Below are positions 16,696 through 25,670 of a DNA stretch of 41,559 bases, one piece after another. Position 1 is the stretch's first letter; the number at the start of each line of letters is the position of its first letter. The notes under the pieces are model-generated. The model did not search any database. It saw nothing but the letters and a program-made list of their open reading frames with translations, and was not told where the DNA came from. Both the position numbers and the translations under genes were made by a program. The stretch comes from Candidatus Thorarchaeota archaeon (GTDB lineage Archaea > Asgardarchaeota > Thorarchaeia > Thorarchaeales > Thorarchaeaceae), in contig JAEORN010000060.1 in the NCBI GenBank assembly GCA_016840825.1, forward strand, positions 1 through 41,559, in the 5' to 3' direction.

Positions 16696-18423
16696 ATGGA
16701 TAAAGAAGAATACATTCATGAGAAACTTCAGAGTGGTGAAGATCTTGGGACATCATACTCTTTTCTACAGAATCTTTACATGATTTACTCAATGATTTCC
16801 TTAGCTTTCGGTGGCATAATGGTTTTGGGTTACATCACCTTCGGACTATTAGGCTGGATTCTTGCGGCCACTGTAATCCCAGAATTCATGGTGAATTTTG
16901 GATTCCAAGGTTTTCTGATAATGATCTTAGGTTGGATTGGACTTCAAGTTACATTTGGAATTCAAGAACTTGATGCTCCCTCCTTCTCTTGGGCTCTCTA
17001 TCTAAATATCGCCCAAATAGTCATCGTAATGACAATGGGACTTTATGGACTACCATTCATTGCACTCTCTGTTGTGATAATTGCGCTTCTATTCACGACA
17101 AGTGTCAGGTCCTATTGGTATTTCGAGTGGATGGAAGATATGCGACCCCGAATAAAGGAAACTCGATACAGCATGCATCTAGTCAGAAAGAGCCCATTGG
17201 TTGTTCTTGGGGTCTGCATAATCGTCTTCATGATTAGCGTGGCTGTACTGGCACCCTTTATAGCTCCTTATGGAGGAGAAGAACGTATTTGGGCAGATAC
17301 ACGTGCAGCCCCGGGAGCGGCAAGCAATGATCATAGGATATATGACATAAATCTCTGGGTTGATCGAGAAACAGATATTGATCTTCTACCTGTGGTATAT
17401 AGTGGAGGCTTTAGTGTCTTTGATAATCAGACATTGACTTCAACTAATCCATGGTTGAAGGTAGAGATTGTTGTTATGCGGACATATGATGATGAGGTCA
17501 ATGTCACCATAACCGCAGAGATCTACCAGCTGAATTATACTGAATATCAGACTATGTCAGAATTTGAACGAGCACCATATCTTGTAAATAGAATTTCTGA
17601 CAACAATACATTAGAACAGAATATACAATTAACGAACGAAACAGTTCCATACACTTGGATCGTTTTCTATGAAGCACCGACAAAAACTGTGGTTTGGGAT
17701 GTAGATGTTGATGTTTCGATAGCATACAAACTCCCTGACTATCCGATTCATATTTGGGGAGCGGATAATTATGGTGGTGATGTGTACAGCAGAGTCATAT
17801 GGGGAGCTCAGACAGATATCCGTATAGCTCTAACTGTCGTTGCCGTTGCCCTATCTATTGGTGCTCTTCTTGGAGCAGCAGCTGGATATTATGGTGGTAA
17901 GTTCGATGAGTTGATAATGAGAATTACTGATGTGTTCTTTGCATTTCCAGGACTAGTTCTAGCCATGGCAATTGTCATGGCATTGGGTCAGCGGAATCTC
18001 GATAACATCAGTATCGCATTGATGATAACTTGGTGGCCTGCTTATGCTCGACTTGTGAGAGGACAAGTTCTATCTGAAAGAGAGAAACTCTATGTGGAAG
18101 CTGCTCGTTCAGTAGGTGCTAGCGATACTCGAATTCTACTATTCCATATCATACCGAATACAATCCAACCAGTCATAGTGCAGGCAACAATGGACATTGG
18201 TGGAGTCTTGCTCACAGCAGCAGGTCTCTCATACATCGGCTTTGGTCCTCCTGTAGGAACACCGGAATGGGGACTAATGATAGCTAGTGGTCAAGAATTC
18301 CTACTAAGCTCGCCTTGGATGTCAACATTTCCAGGATTGGCGATTCTAGCCACTGCATTAGCGTTCAATCTAGTAGGTGATGGCATACGAGATATTCTAG
18401 ATCCAAAGCTACGGAGGCGATAG
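16696..18423 (+). CDS. Peptide-type ABC transporter permease, DppC/OppC family, strongly enlarged
   Basis: 575 residues against about 300 for ordinary OppC/DppC. Residues 1-155 are an added N-terminal unit with four to five membrane helices. The normal start of an OppC protein appears only at 160-192 (HLVRKSPLVVLGVCIIVF). Between the first core helix and the usual HPLGTD-like segment (here HIWGADNYGGDVYSR, 352-366) lie about 160 residues of strand-rich, glycosylation-site-rich sequence, far longer than normal and probably extracellular. The transport core and EAA loop (YVEAARSVGASDTRILLFH, 466-484) look intact. Start follows GGAGG. The extra parts may bind the solute-binding protein or substrate. 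Confidence 0.9.
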   Translation: MDKEEYIHEKLQSGEDLGTSYSFLQNLYMIYSMISLAFGGIMVLGYITFGLLGWILAATVIPEFMVNFGFQGFLIMILGWIGLQVTFGIQELDAPSFSWALYLNIAQIVIVMTMGLYGLPFIALSVVIIALLFTTSVRSYWYFEWMEDMRPRIKETRYSMHLVRKSPLVVLGVCIIVFMISVAVLAPFIAPYGGEERIWADTRAAPGAASNDHRIYDINLWVDRETDIDLLPVVYSGGFSVFDNQTLTSTNPWLKVEIVVMRTYDDEVNVTITAEIYQLNYTEYQTMSEFERAPYLVNRISDNNTLEQNIQLTNETVPYTWIVFYEAPTKTVVWDVDVDVSIAYKLPDYPIHIWGADNYGGDVYSRVIWGAQTDIRIALTVVAVALSIGALLGAAAGYYGGKFDELIMRITDVFFAFPGLVLAMAIVMALGQRNLDNISIALMITWWPAYARLVRGQVLSEREKLYVEAARSVGASDTRILLFHIIPNTIQPVIVQATMDIGGVLLTAAGLSYIGFGPPVGTPEWGLMIASGQEFLLSSPWMSTFPGLAILATALAFNLVGDGIRDILDPKLRRR

Positions 18424-18427
18424 CAAC

Positions 18428-19597
18428 ATGACTGAAGCTCAAGATTTGGTCCTACGAATAACTGGTTTGAAGACGAATTTCTATACCTATGAAGGAGTTG
18501 TCAAAGCCTTAGATGGTGTGGAAATGTATCTACGACGCGGTGACACGATGGGCGTTGTTGGGGAAACTGGCTGTGGAAAATCAGTGACGGCTCGTTCAAT
18601 TCTTAGATTGGTTGAGCCACCTGGCAGAATTGAGGAAGGTAACATCTTTTTCTACGATATTGATCCTACTACCGGTGAAAAGCAAGAAATAGATATTCTA
18701 CAGATGGAACCTGAGGAAATTCTTTCCTTTAGAGGGAAAAAGATCGCAATTGTATTCCAAGATCCTGCTACGTTTCCCAATCCCGTCTTTAGAATTGGAC
18801 AGCAGATTGCTGAAGTCATTACGCTGCATCAGGATCTCGCTCGGGAAGCAATAGAGGTGAAGATTGAGGAGCTATCATCAGTTTTGGGTCCAAACACTCC
18901 TGAAGATAGGCGGCCTGCAATTGAAGAGAAAATCGCCTTCTACAAGACACAGTTGGAGAATCCGCCGCCTCCTGATGACAAGGATAAGAAGAAAGCGGCA
19001 TGGAAGCTAGCTATAGAGATGCTAAAATTGGTGAAAATGCCTGCCCCTGAGCAAATTGCCAACCAATATCCGCATGAGCTCTCAGGAGGAATGCGCCAAC
19101 GTGCATTGATAGCTATGGCTCTCGCATGCAATCCGAGTATCCTAATATGCGATGAGGCAACAACTGCTTTGGATGTAACTGTTCAAGCTCAGGTATTGAC
19201 ACTCCTGAATGATTTGAAATCCAAGATTGGTACATCAATTATGATCATCACGCATGATCTTGGTGTTGTTGCTGAAACCTGTAATTGGGTTTCTGTGATG
19301 TATGCTGGTACGACTGTTGAGAGTGCTGCAACAAATGAGCTCTTCAACAATCCGATTCATCCATACACAGGGGGTTTACTTAACGCAATTCCAAAATTGC
19401 ATGAGAACAAGGAAAGGCTTGATCAGATACTTGGCACTGTTCCTAATTTGATAACGCCACCTACCGGTTGTAGATTTCATCCTCGTTGTGAATTCTCCAC
19501 TGGGGTGTGCAAAGAGACCAAACCCTTCTTGGAGGAAATGAAGCCCGGACATTGGGTCGCATGTCATCATCCACAAGGTGATGTCGGAGGTATCTAA
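18428..19597 (+). CDS. Peptide-type ABC transporter ATPase, DppD/OppD family
   Basis: 389 residues. Walker A GETGCGKS (45-52), Q-loop Q111, signature LSGGMRQR (218-225), Walker B ILICDE (238-243) and switch His276 are all present, so it should hydrolyse ATP. Between Q-loop and signature there is a charged helical insert of roughly 50-60 residues (about 138-193) containing a PPPPDD turn, which standard OppD proteins lack. The C-terminal oligopeptide-transporter domain has four cysteines (C348, C354, C361, C379) in the pattern seen in OppD/DppD proteins that carry an iron-sulfur cluster. It starts 4 bp after the permease gene and leads directly into the partner ATPase. Confidence 0.93.
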   Translation: MTEAQDLVLRITGLKTNFYTYEGVVKALDGVEMYLRRGDTMGVVGETGCGKSVTARSILRLVEPPGRIEEGNIFFYDIDPTTGEKQEIDILQMEPEEILSFRGKKIAIVFQDPATFPNPVFRIGQQIAEVITLHQDLAREAIEVKIEELSSVLGPNTPEDRRPAIEEKIAFYKTQLENPPPPDDKDKKKAAWKLAIEMLKLVKMPAPEQIANQYPHELSGGMRQRALIAMALACNPSILICDEATTALDVTVQAQVLTLLNDLKSKIGTSIMIITHDLGVVAETCNWVSVMYAGTTVESAATNELFNNPIHPYTGGLLNAIPKLHENKERLDQILGTVPNLITPPTGCRFHPRCEFSTGVCKETKPFLEEMKPGHWVACHHPQGDVGGI

Positions 19598-19598
19598 A

Positions 19599-20639
19599 AT
19601 GACAGAGTCTGACAATTTGCTTGAAACTATCGAGTTGAAGAAATACTTCCCTCTCAGTGGTGGAGTTTTCAGAAAAGTCATTGGCCGCGTTCATGCAGTC
19701 GATAACGTCAATCTTGAAATCCGACGAGGTGAAACTCTCGGTGTTGTTGGCGAGTCTGGATGTGGAAAGACCACGTTAGGTCGGACTGTTCTAAAGCTGA
19801 TTGAGCCAACGAGTGGAAAAATCATCTTCGATGATCAGGATATCACCCATCTTAGAGGTAGTGACCTAAGACATATTCGTCGTCAGATGCAGATTGTATT
19901 CCAAGATCCTATGGCTTCTCTTGACCCTCGAGTTACCATTAAGAACTCTGTTGGTGAACCCCTTGTTGTTAATGGAATTGCCAAAGGTCCAAAGATGCGA
20001 GATATGGTCTTGGAACTATTGAATAAAGTCGGTCTAACTGAAGACCACCTCAATAGATTTCCCCATGAATTCTCTGGTGGACAGCGACAAAGGATATGCA
20101 TTGCTAGAGCTCTTGCACTGAATCCGAAATTTGTGGTCATGGACGAACCAACAAGCTCAACTGATGTATCTGTTCAAGCGCAGACTTTGAACTTGATGAA
20201 AGATCTTCAGGACGAATTCAATCTAACATACATGTTCATCTCTCACAACCTCAGTGTCGTGAAGCATATGAGTGATAGATTGGCTGTCATGTATCTTGGT
20301 AAAATTGTTGAATTAACTCCCGAAGATATTTTCAAGAAATCTTTGCATCCTTACACATTTGCATTGGTATCAGCAGTTCCAGTTCCTGACCCCAGATTTG
20401 CTGGAAAGGCCCAGATATTGTCAGGTGAAGTGCCTAGCCCTATCAATCCTCCAGCTGGATGTCGATTTAATCCTAGATGTATCTTCGCTACAGAAAAGTG
20501 CTTGAAGGAAGAACCAGCTTTGAGAGATGTAGGTGATGGACATCTTGTTGCATGTCATTATGCAGGAGAGCTGGACTTTGGTAAGAGCGCTCAAATGGAG
20601 TACGCTCAAGCTGAGGGTTATACTGCATCGAATACATAG
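19599..20639 (+). CDS. Peptide-type ABC transporter ATPase, DppF/OppF family
   Basis: 346 residues from the ATG at 19599, seven bases after GGAGGT and 1 bp after the DppD stop; an upstream GTG inside dppD is less likely. Walker A GESGCGKT (51-58), signature SGGQRQR (159-165), Walker B FVVMDEP (178-184) and switch His216 are intact. The D-loop reads SSTD where SALD is usual, a mild change. C-terminal cysteines C288, C294, C301 and C319 follow the GCRFNPRC pattern. It pairs with DppD to power the importer. Last clear transporter gene of the operon. Confidence 0.93.
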   Translation: MTESDNLLETIELKKYFPLSGGVFRKVIGRVHAVDNVNLEIRRGETLGVVGESGCGKTTLGRTVLKLIEPTSGKIIFDDQDITHLRGSDLRHIRRQMQIVFQDPMASLDPRVTIKNSVGEPLVVNGIAKGPKMRDMVLELLNKVGLTEDHLNRFPHEFSGGQRQRICIARALALNPKFVVMDEPTSSTDVSVQAQTLNLMKDLQDEFNLTYMFISHNLSVVKHMSDRLAVMYLGKIVELTPEDIFKKSLHPYTFALVSAVPVPDPRFAGKAQILSGEVPSPINPPAGCRFNPRCIFATEKCLKEEPALRDVGDGHLVACHYAGELDFGKSAQMEYAQAEGYTASNT

Positions 20640-20677
20640 TTTCAAGTGCGATTGATATGTTATAGGATGTACTTGAT

Positions 20678-20905
20678 ATGAGCGACGATAATGAATGGAA
20701 CAATGAGGATTTTCAGCCTCAATATGAGGATCCTCAATGGAGTGATTATAGAACTCATAATGATGAGAGTGACCCTTCTGTTGCTCTGGAGTTCAAAGAT
20801 TATATTGCTCTATTCATTGCGTCGCTTCAGACCATTTTCCTTCCCTTGATCATTTTGATGATTGTAATGGTTTCAATCTCTCTCATCTTCACATTCCTCT
20901 TCTAG
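20678..20905 (+). CDS. Small single-helix membrane protein downstream of the importer
   Basis: 75 residues: a very acidic, Asn/Gln-rich N-terminal half (about 1-40) and one long hydrophobic helix to the C-terminus (about 43-75). ATG start with AGGATG upstream, 38 bp after the DppF gene. It may be an accessory of the importer or part of a pair with the next gene. No family recognised. Confidence 0.6.
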   Translation: MSDDNEWNNEDFQPQYEDPQWSDYRTHNDESDPSVALEFKDYIALFIASLQTIFLPLIILMIVMVSISLIFTFLF

Positions 20906-20916
20906 GGGGACCTTAG

Positions 20917-21261
20917 TTGAATGGATATAGGAAAACATTGTTGGAATCCTTAGCATTCTCCAGTATACTTGCCATTATTACAATAGGAATTTCCTTCCCT
21001 GTTCTTTTCTTCGTTGAAGCCGCTTCCATTTTTGGTTTGGTATCCAATCTACTACTATTGGAGTTTGCTAGTCTCTTGATTGTGGGTGGATGTCTAATGG
21101 CACGGCAACCACTTGAAGATGACAAACGTTTTGATTCTTCTGGAGAACCTGTTGCGGCTTGGCGATGGGCATTACGAGGAAGACTACTTCTGATAATGTC
21201 TATTTTCGTACTACTCTATGCAATACTATTCGGATTAATCTCAAGCATGATTCTTCCTTAA
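20917..21261 (+). CDS. Small three-helix membrane protein
   Basis: 114 residues with three hydrophobic helices (about 12-34, 38-62 and 90-112) and a charged loop between the last two. The start is TTG at 20917, supported by GGGGGA six bases upstream; no ATG fits. It follows the 75-residue gene by 11 bp and is probably co-transcribed with it and perhaps with the importer. Function unknown. Confidence 0.6.
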   Translation: MNGYRKTLLESLAFSSILAIITIGISFPVLFFVEAASIFGLVSNLLLLEFASLLIVGGCLMARQPLEDDKRFDSSGEPVAAWRWALRGRLLLIMSIFVLLYAILFGLISSMILP

Positions 21262-21272
21262 TGCTGTTGGCC

Positions 21273-22046
21273 TTACCATCTGAAATGTGATTCTGAACCT
21301 TCATCAGCTTCTCGAAAATTCGAAACTGCCTTCCATATTAACAAGAAGAAGGCCGGCAAAATTGCAGCCATATATATTAGCGCTAGTGGGAACCAAATCT
21401 CGGAAAGAAACAGAGCTGGATTCCATATCACATATTCAGTAAAAACCGCGATTGCTAAAGCAAAATTACTTGGAAGCATCTCAGCGAATGGGGCTACAAG
21501 TACAATCACTATTCCGAGAATTCCTGAGATCATTAGCCATCTCCTTATGGTGGAATGGGCTATTTTTGCGTAGCTATAATCTTCCTTACACAATTCTTCG
21601 ATAGGATGTTCGGATAGTTCTTCAAGCAGTTCCTCTGATACTCTAGCACTTCCTGGGCCTAAGAGAATAAAGAAACCGAAAAAGAAGACAACCAAAGACA
21701 TTCCTACTACTTCAATTGACCTAACGAATACCAAGGTCAATATCACGGCTGCTACTCCAAGAATGTATCCTAACAGTAGAGCAGCTCCCAAGGTATTGTC
21801 ATAAAGCTGTTCTTGGAACTTTGTTCCGATTCGTCCATGCTTCTTTCTTACTACACTATCAATGACCCATCTATGCGAAATGCAATTGATATACTTCGTT
21901 TCTCCTGAAAGATCGATATTTGACACATCATAGATTAGCTCAATACTAGTTAAGATATGGGAATATCCTTCAAGTTTTCTGGACCGCCAAATGGTGTAGA
22001 TTATGACCAGTCCACCAAGAGCTGCGAAAGCAATATTGAGTTCCAT
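21273..22046 (-). CDS. Polytopic membrane protein, function unknown
   Basis: 257 residues: an N-terminal helix (about 4-22), a soluble stretch of about 60 residues (25-85), then about five helices, with an acidic amphipathic loop (about 135-165, SEELLEELSEHPIEELCKED) in the middle. ATG start with GAGGAT upstream. It converges with the small membrane gene, 11 bp away, and no hairpin is visible between them. No family recognised. Confidence 0.68.
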   Translation of the reverse strand: MELNIAFAALGGLVIIYTIWRSRKLEGYSHILTSIELIYDVSNIDLSGETKYINCISHRWVIDSVVRKKHGRIGTKFQEQLYDNTLGAALLLGYILGVAAVILTLVFVRSIEVVGMSLVVFFFGFFILLGPGSARVSEELLEELSEHPIEELCKEDYSYAKIAHSTIRRWLMISGILGIVIVLVAPFAEMLPSNFALAIAVFTEYVIWNPALFLSEIWFPLALIYMAAILPAFFLLIWKAVSNFREADEGSESHFRW

Positions 22047-22133
22047 TTAGCTATCCTCTTGAAGTTACTAGCAAGGTATTTCAATTTCTCCTCTCTATAA
22101 AGCGTGTGGTAACTGATAATTCTCTAATTCGCC

Positions 22134-23168
22134 TTACTCTAAGTATCTGAATAGAGAAGCCAACCACGCATGATATTTGACAACTTTGAACCCTTCGATA
22201 TGTTCCTCCCATTTTTTGCCTAGTAACATAAGTACGTTTCCAAACAGCGATTGCTGTCTTCTGTTACTTATCCTTAGCTGCACATTTGATCCACTTGTCT
22301 TCACCGCCATTCCGTGCTCATAGAATACCCTTGGATGTTCAGAAAATGTATAGTCGATATTTTTCTGAGGCAATGGATAAAGTTCCTTCTCTACATTATG
22401 GACTTCTATAGATAGGGACACCTCTTCATAGCTATACTTGGGTACGAATCCAAGATTTCCAGGAATGTTTGGTGCTATCAATGATCTCGCGCCAACTCTT
22501 TGATCAGCCAAATCGCTTTCGAGAATACCGCAGAAATCACCACCTAATCCCTTTATCGTTAGCGACTGCCCAGGTTCAAGTTCGATATTGGATCTTCCCA
22601 TATTATCCCTTACGATTCCTGAGGGATTGGAAGGTTTAATCGCATTTCTTTCCCAACGAAACCATGGAATGGTAATCATAGGAAGCATAGTCTTTGGAGA
22701 GTCCCTTTTCTTACTCATTATTTTCCAGAGGGCATCATTAAAGACAAACAATGACATTGAGAGTGGGCTAAATTCCTTTGCACCCTCTTTGAAAAATGAG
22801 AAAAATGTACCATCAGCTATCAGTTTCTCTGCCATTAGGTCTAACTGCTCAATGGTCAGTTGAGCAAAGGAATTACCCTCTCTTTCCTCAATCTGGTGTT
22901 TCTCCAAGAAGACTCCAGTTGAATATAATTCCTGAAAACGCTCTACATCTTCAAGAGGGAATGCATATCGAGTTATCACAAGTGTGACCTTGATTCTAGG
23001 CGAATAGGTCTTTTGGTTATTGAGTATTGGGTAAACTTGAATAGTATGATGTGTAATCGAAAAGTGAACATAATTGAGTAGAGCTTTGATATCAGCCTTA
23101 TCAGCGGAAAATATCGAAGATTGGGTTGCAGTATACAATTCTGAGATGAAACACCTAAGGGAATTCAT
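22134..23168 (-). CDS. Hypothetical soluble protein (start uncertain)
   Basis: Up to 344 residues, no membrane helix, no recognised family. It is strand-rich, with a beta segment PRIKVTLVITRYAFP near residue 60 and a glycine-bearing middle part (PGQSLTIKGLGGDFCG). The only ATG near the front is at 23168, which makes the gene overlap the divergent gene at 23074 by 95 bp. The next candidate is a GTG at 22979 (AAGGTCA upstream), but that would drop a plausible strand. Residues before about 30 are therefore doubtful. Confidence 0.6.
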   Translation of the reverse strand: MNSLRCFISELYTATQSSIFSADKADIKALLNYVHFSITHHTIQVYPILNNQKTYSPRIKVTLVITRYAFPLEDVERFQELYSTGVFLEKHQIEEREGNSFAQLTIEQLDLMAEKLIADGTFFSFFKEGAKEFSPLSMSLFVFNDALWKIMSKKRDSPKTMLPMITIPWFRWERNAIKPSNPSGIVRDNMGRSNIELEPGQSLTIKGLGGDFCGILESDLADQRVGARSLIAPNIPGNLGFVPKYSYEEVSLSIEVHNVEKELYPLPQKNIDYTFSEHPRVFYEHGMAVKTSGSNVQLRISNRRQQSLFGNVLMLLGKKWEEHIEGFKVVKYHAWLASLFRYLE

Positions 23169-23916
23169 GCCTCTGAGTAAACGACGACTGGAATCTGTGC
23201 TCCCTTTAATTCAGACAAACAAAATCGAATTACTTGTAAGCTATCAGAATCGACAACCATCTGCAGTTTGCAGCTATTACTTCAACCATAAAATTGGCGA
23301 TGCGAGGATATTGGATTTTTGTATTCATCCATTATTTCCGCAGGGTGGCTATCATCTCCTTGATTTCATTTTGGAGAAAGCACGAAATGTAGGAATTAGG
23401 AAACTCTCTTGCTTGGTTCCTTTGAGTTTCACTGCTTCTTTAGATGTCTTGGGCGAGTATCTATTCAATCCTGAGAAGGGCATTTTGCTAATGAAACTCA
23501 ATCTATCAGAACCTCCTGACGGGAATGACATACAGATAATAGAACCAGACGATAAGAAATTCCTGGGGTCACCGCTGTTACCATTTAGAGAACCGTTTCA
23601 ATTAAGATCGATTATTCGGAGTATGTTTGGTAAGTGGCATTTCTCCTTCTCTACAAAAGAAACTAGCAATCATCACGGATTTGATGTATTTCTCTCTGAT
23701 ACTGCTAGGAGAGAAGCTTGGATTTTTAACAGTCAACCAAATCATGCCCCATCTTTTGATGGTCTTTGTTCAGCTTTGAAGAATCTGTTTTACAGGGGAA
23801 TTCGTGTAGTCTATACAGAAACTGAGGTCGGATTACAGCATCGCGCACCATTTGATAATAATGGATTTCTTGACCTCAATACACAATTTGAAATGACCTA
23901 CTATCTTGAGTATTAG
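23074..23916 (+). CDS. Tandem GNAT-like acetyltransferase
   Basis: 280 residues. The first half follows the GNAT plan: ALSAENIEDWVAVYN at the start, strand pairs around LLVSYQNRQPSAVCSYYF, then FCIHPLFPQGGYHLLDFILEKA (the acetyl-CoA helix region, poorly matching the Q/RxxGxG/A consensus). The second half ends with GIRVVYTETEV ... NNGFLDLNTQFEMTYYL, typical of a GNAT C-terminus, so it looks like two fused GNAT folds, the second degenerate. Substrate unknown. An in-frame stop directly precedes the TTG at 23074; no ATG occurs until residue 25. No clear SD. It overlaps the divergent gene head to head. Confidence 0.6.
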   Translation: MSRALISALSAENIEDWVAVYNSEMKHLREFMPLSKRRLESVLPLIQTNKIELLVSYQNRQPSAVCSYYFNHKIGDARILDFCIHPLFPQGGYHLLDFILEKARNVGIRKLSCLVPLSFTASLDVLGEYLFNPEKGILLMKLNLSEPPDGNDIQIIEPDDKKFLGSPLLPFREPFQLRSIIRSMFGKWHFSFSTKETSNHHGFDVFLSDTARREAWIFNSQPNHAPSFDGLCSALKNLFYRGIRVVYTETEVGLQHRAPFDNNGFLDLNTQFEMTYYLEY

Positions 23917-24124
23917 CATTTGGCGCCAGAAATGAGTCTGTGCGGACTGCTGGCAGATTATGTTATATACCCAGATATTACAATAGTAGTAGTCCTTGCC
24001 GGGAGGGTAGGACGAAGAACGAGACTCGGTACATTCCTCTGATATGGGTAGCTAAAACCCTAAAATCATCTGTCCAAATTCGCTCCGTTGTTCTCTTGTT
24101 CTCATCTTGTGAGGTTACCCCAAT
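23917..24124. other. Noncoding stretch with possible stem-loops
   Basis: 208 bp between convergent genes. Local inverted repeats include GTCCT ... AGGAC near 23994-24015 and GGGT ... ACCC near 24047-24061. I see no tRNA, SRP RNA or box C/D pattern and no convincing gene; a 62-codon GTG frame here has no family match or SD. Confidence 0.3.
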
Positions 24125-24146
24125 GTGAGCGCATCAATGCGCTCAC
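24125..24146 (-). terminator. Long inverted repeat at the end of the ATPase gene
   Basis: Arms GTGAGCGCAT and ATGCGCTCAC (10 bp, perfect) separated by CA; it would fold with a TCAA loop. It overlaps the stop codon at 24143-24145. No T-run follows, so the terminator role is probable but not certain. Confidence 0.5.
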
Positions 24147-25228
24147 GCCTCACTCTCCTTGATTTCTTCCCATCTATGACATCTTATCCAGTGGTCATCT
24201 TCGACCTCTCTGTATTCAGGAACTTGCTCAAAGCAGATGTCAATACAGAAGTCACATCGAGGATGGAATGGGCAACCACTTGGAATGTTATGGGGATCAG
24301 GTGGTTCTCCGCGAATGCCTCTCAGGAGTGGTTTCTTCCCTCCTGCTCTCATTCTCATCATCATTATAGTTGGGAATGACTGCATTAGACCCTTGGTATA
24401 CGGATGGCCTGGGCTATGAAACATCTGTACTGCATTTCCAATCTCTAGTATTCTACCTGCGTACATCACAGCTACTCTATCAGCCAACTCTGCGATGACT
24501 CCAGCATCATGGCTAATCAGTATAATTGAAACAGAAAACTCGTCTCGAATCATTTGAAGAACATTAAGAATTTGCCTTTGTATTGTAACATCCAATGCGC
24601 TAGTAGGTTCATCGGCAATCACTAGATATGGCCCTGCAACTAGGGACATCGCAATTAGAATTCTCTGAGCTTCTCCTCCTGAGAATGAGCTCGGGTCCAA
24701 AACGTACCTAGTTCCTGAGTCTGCTAATCTAACTAAGTTGAGATATTCTAGCACTTTCTTCTTCATCTCAAGTAGTCTAATATTGTCATCATGAATCTCC
24801 ATTGGTTCGCCAGTTTGCATTCCTACAGAGTACTGTGGATTTAATGCATGTGTCAAGCCCTGTGGGATCATCGATATTTGCGCACCCCGAATCTTCACGA
24901 GATCCTCAGTACTCATCGATAAAACATCGTTTCCTCTAAAGATTACTCGACCTCTAGAACCTGCCCGATTGTTATCCTCTTTTTCAAACTCCTTCAGCAA
25001 TCCAGGGACATTTGAAGACCCTGCTTGAAATTTAGCCATTCTATCGAAGAGACCCATGAGTGATAACGCCATAGAACTCTTGCCACAACCACTCTCACCT
25101 AGAATTCCCAGGCATTCACCAGCCCTAACGTAAAAAGACACATCATGAACAGCTTTGATGATCCCTTTTTTTGAGGGATAGTAGGCATGTAGGTTCTCAA
25201 CTTTCAGGATTATTTCTTCGCTGTTCAT
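24143..25228 (-). CDS. Opp/Dpp-type ABC ATPase without adjacent permease (copy 1)
   Basis: 361 residues from the ATG at 25228; the frame is open upstream to a TTG at 25270, but the chosen start matches the beginning of the sister copy at 26195. Walker A GESGCGKS (44-51), signature FSGGEAQR (182-189), Walker B YLVIADEP (201-208) and switch His240 are intact. About 30 extra residues (65-93) lie after Walker A. Five C-terminal cysteines (C319, C325, C328, C332, C350) are spaced differently from the importer ATPases at 18-20 kb. It should energise a peptide-type importer whose permeases are not in this window. A 440-bp gene-free leader region precedes it. Confidence 0.88.
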   Translation of the reverse strand: MNSEEIILKVENLHAYYPSKKGIIKAVHDVSFYVRAGECLGILGESGCGKSSMALSLMGLFDRMAKFQAGSSNVPGLLKEFEKEDNNRAGSRGRVIFRGNDVLSMSTEDLVKIRGAQISMIPQGLTHALNPQYSVGMQTGEPMEIHDDNIRLLEMKKKVLEYLNLVRLADSGTRYVLDPSSFSGGEAQRILIAMSLVAGPYLVIADEPTSALDVTIQRQILNVLQMIRDEFSVSIILISHDAGVIAELADRVAVMYAGRILEIGNAVQMFHSPGHPYTKGLMQSFPTIMMMRMRAGGKKPLLRGIRGEPPDPHNIPSGCPFHPRCDFCIDICFEQVPEYREVEDDHWIRCHRWEEIKESEA

Positions 25229-25300
25229 TAACATCACTAGGCTGTCAGGTTTACTGTTACTATTAAACAATGTTGGAGCGAGCAGCTTTTTGGAGAGGTT

Positions 25301-25340
25301 GGTGGTCCCTGGGGGTCACGCAAAATACAGTGGGACCACC
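25301..25340. promoter_or_regulatory. 9-bp inverted repeat in the leader region of ATPase copy 1
   Basis: GGTGGTCCC and GGGACCACC, perfect arms with a 22-base spacer, 73 bp ahead of the ATPase start. It could form a leader hairpin or a protein-binding site. The gap 25229-25670 holds no gene I can support; it is G-rich near 25310 and 25425, and AT-rich toward the DinB-like gene. Confidence 0.4.
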
Positions 25341-25384
25341 TTTAGAGAGAATCGGGGGAGTAGAAGATTTTTTTGAACGAATAG

Positions 25385-25398
25385 AATGTACGTACATT
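25385..25398. promoter_or_regulatory. 14-bp perfect palindrome, candidate operator
   Basis: AATGTACGTACATT, in the gap between ATPase copy 1 and the DinB-like gene, upstream of both. Confidence 0.4.
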
Positions 25399-25670
25399 TC
25401 CATATGAATTGAGGTTAACACGCAAGGGGGGAAAATAGTGAAAACAATCATAAATTTGAGCAAAACCGAACCCTGGTGTGCACTTTTTTGCATTTCATTA
25501 TACACTTATGAGAAAAGGGCGGTTTCAACCATTATTATGGGTTTTATTTGACATATATTGTGTAATTTGAAATGGCACAATCAAAGGTGTGCTTTTCTGA
25601 TTGGAATATCCATAGAGTTTTTTACTTGGTAGATTTCATATCTTCTATTCGTTTGAACTGAAGTGATTGA

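Noticed and set aside
23940..24128. 62-codon GTG ORF in the gap between convergent genes
   Set aside because: No SD, no recognisable segment, and it runs into the terminal inverted repeat of the ATPase gene.
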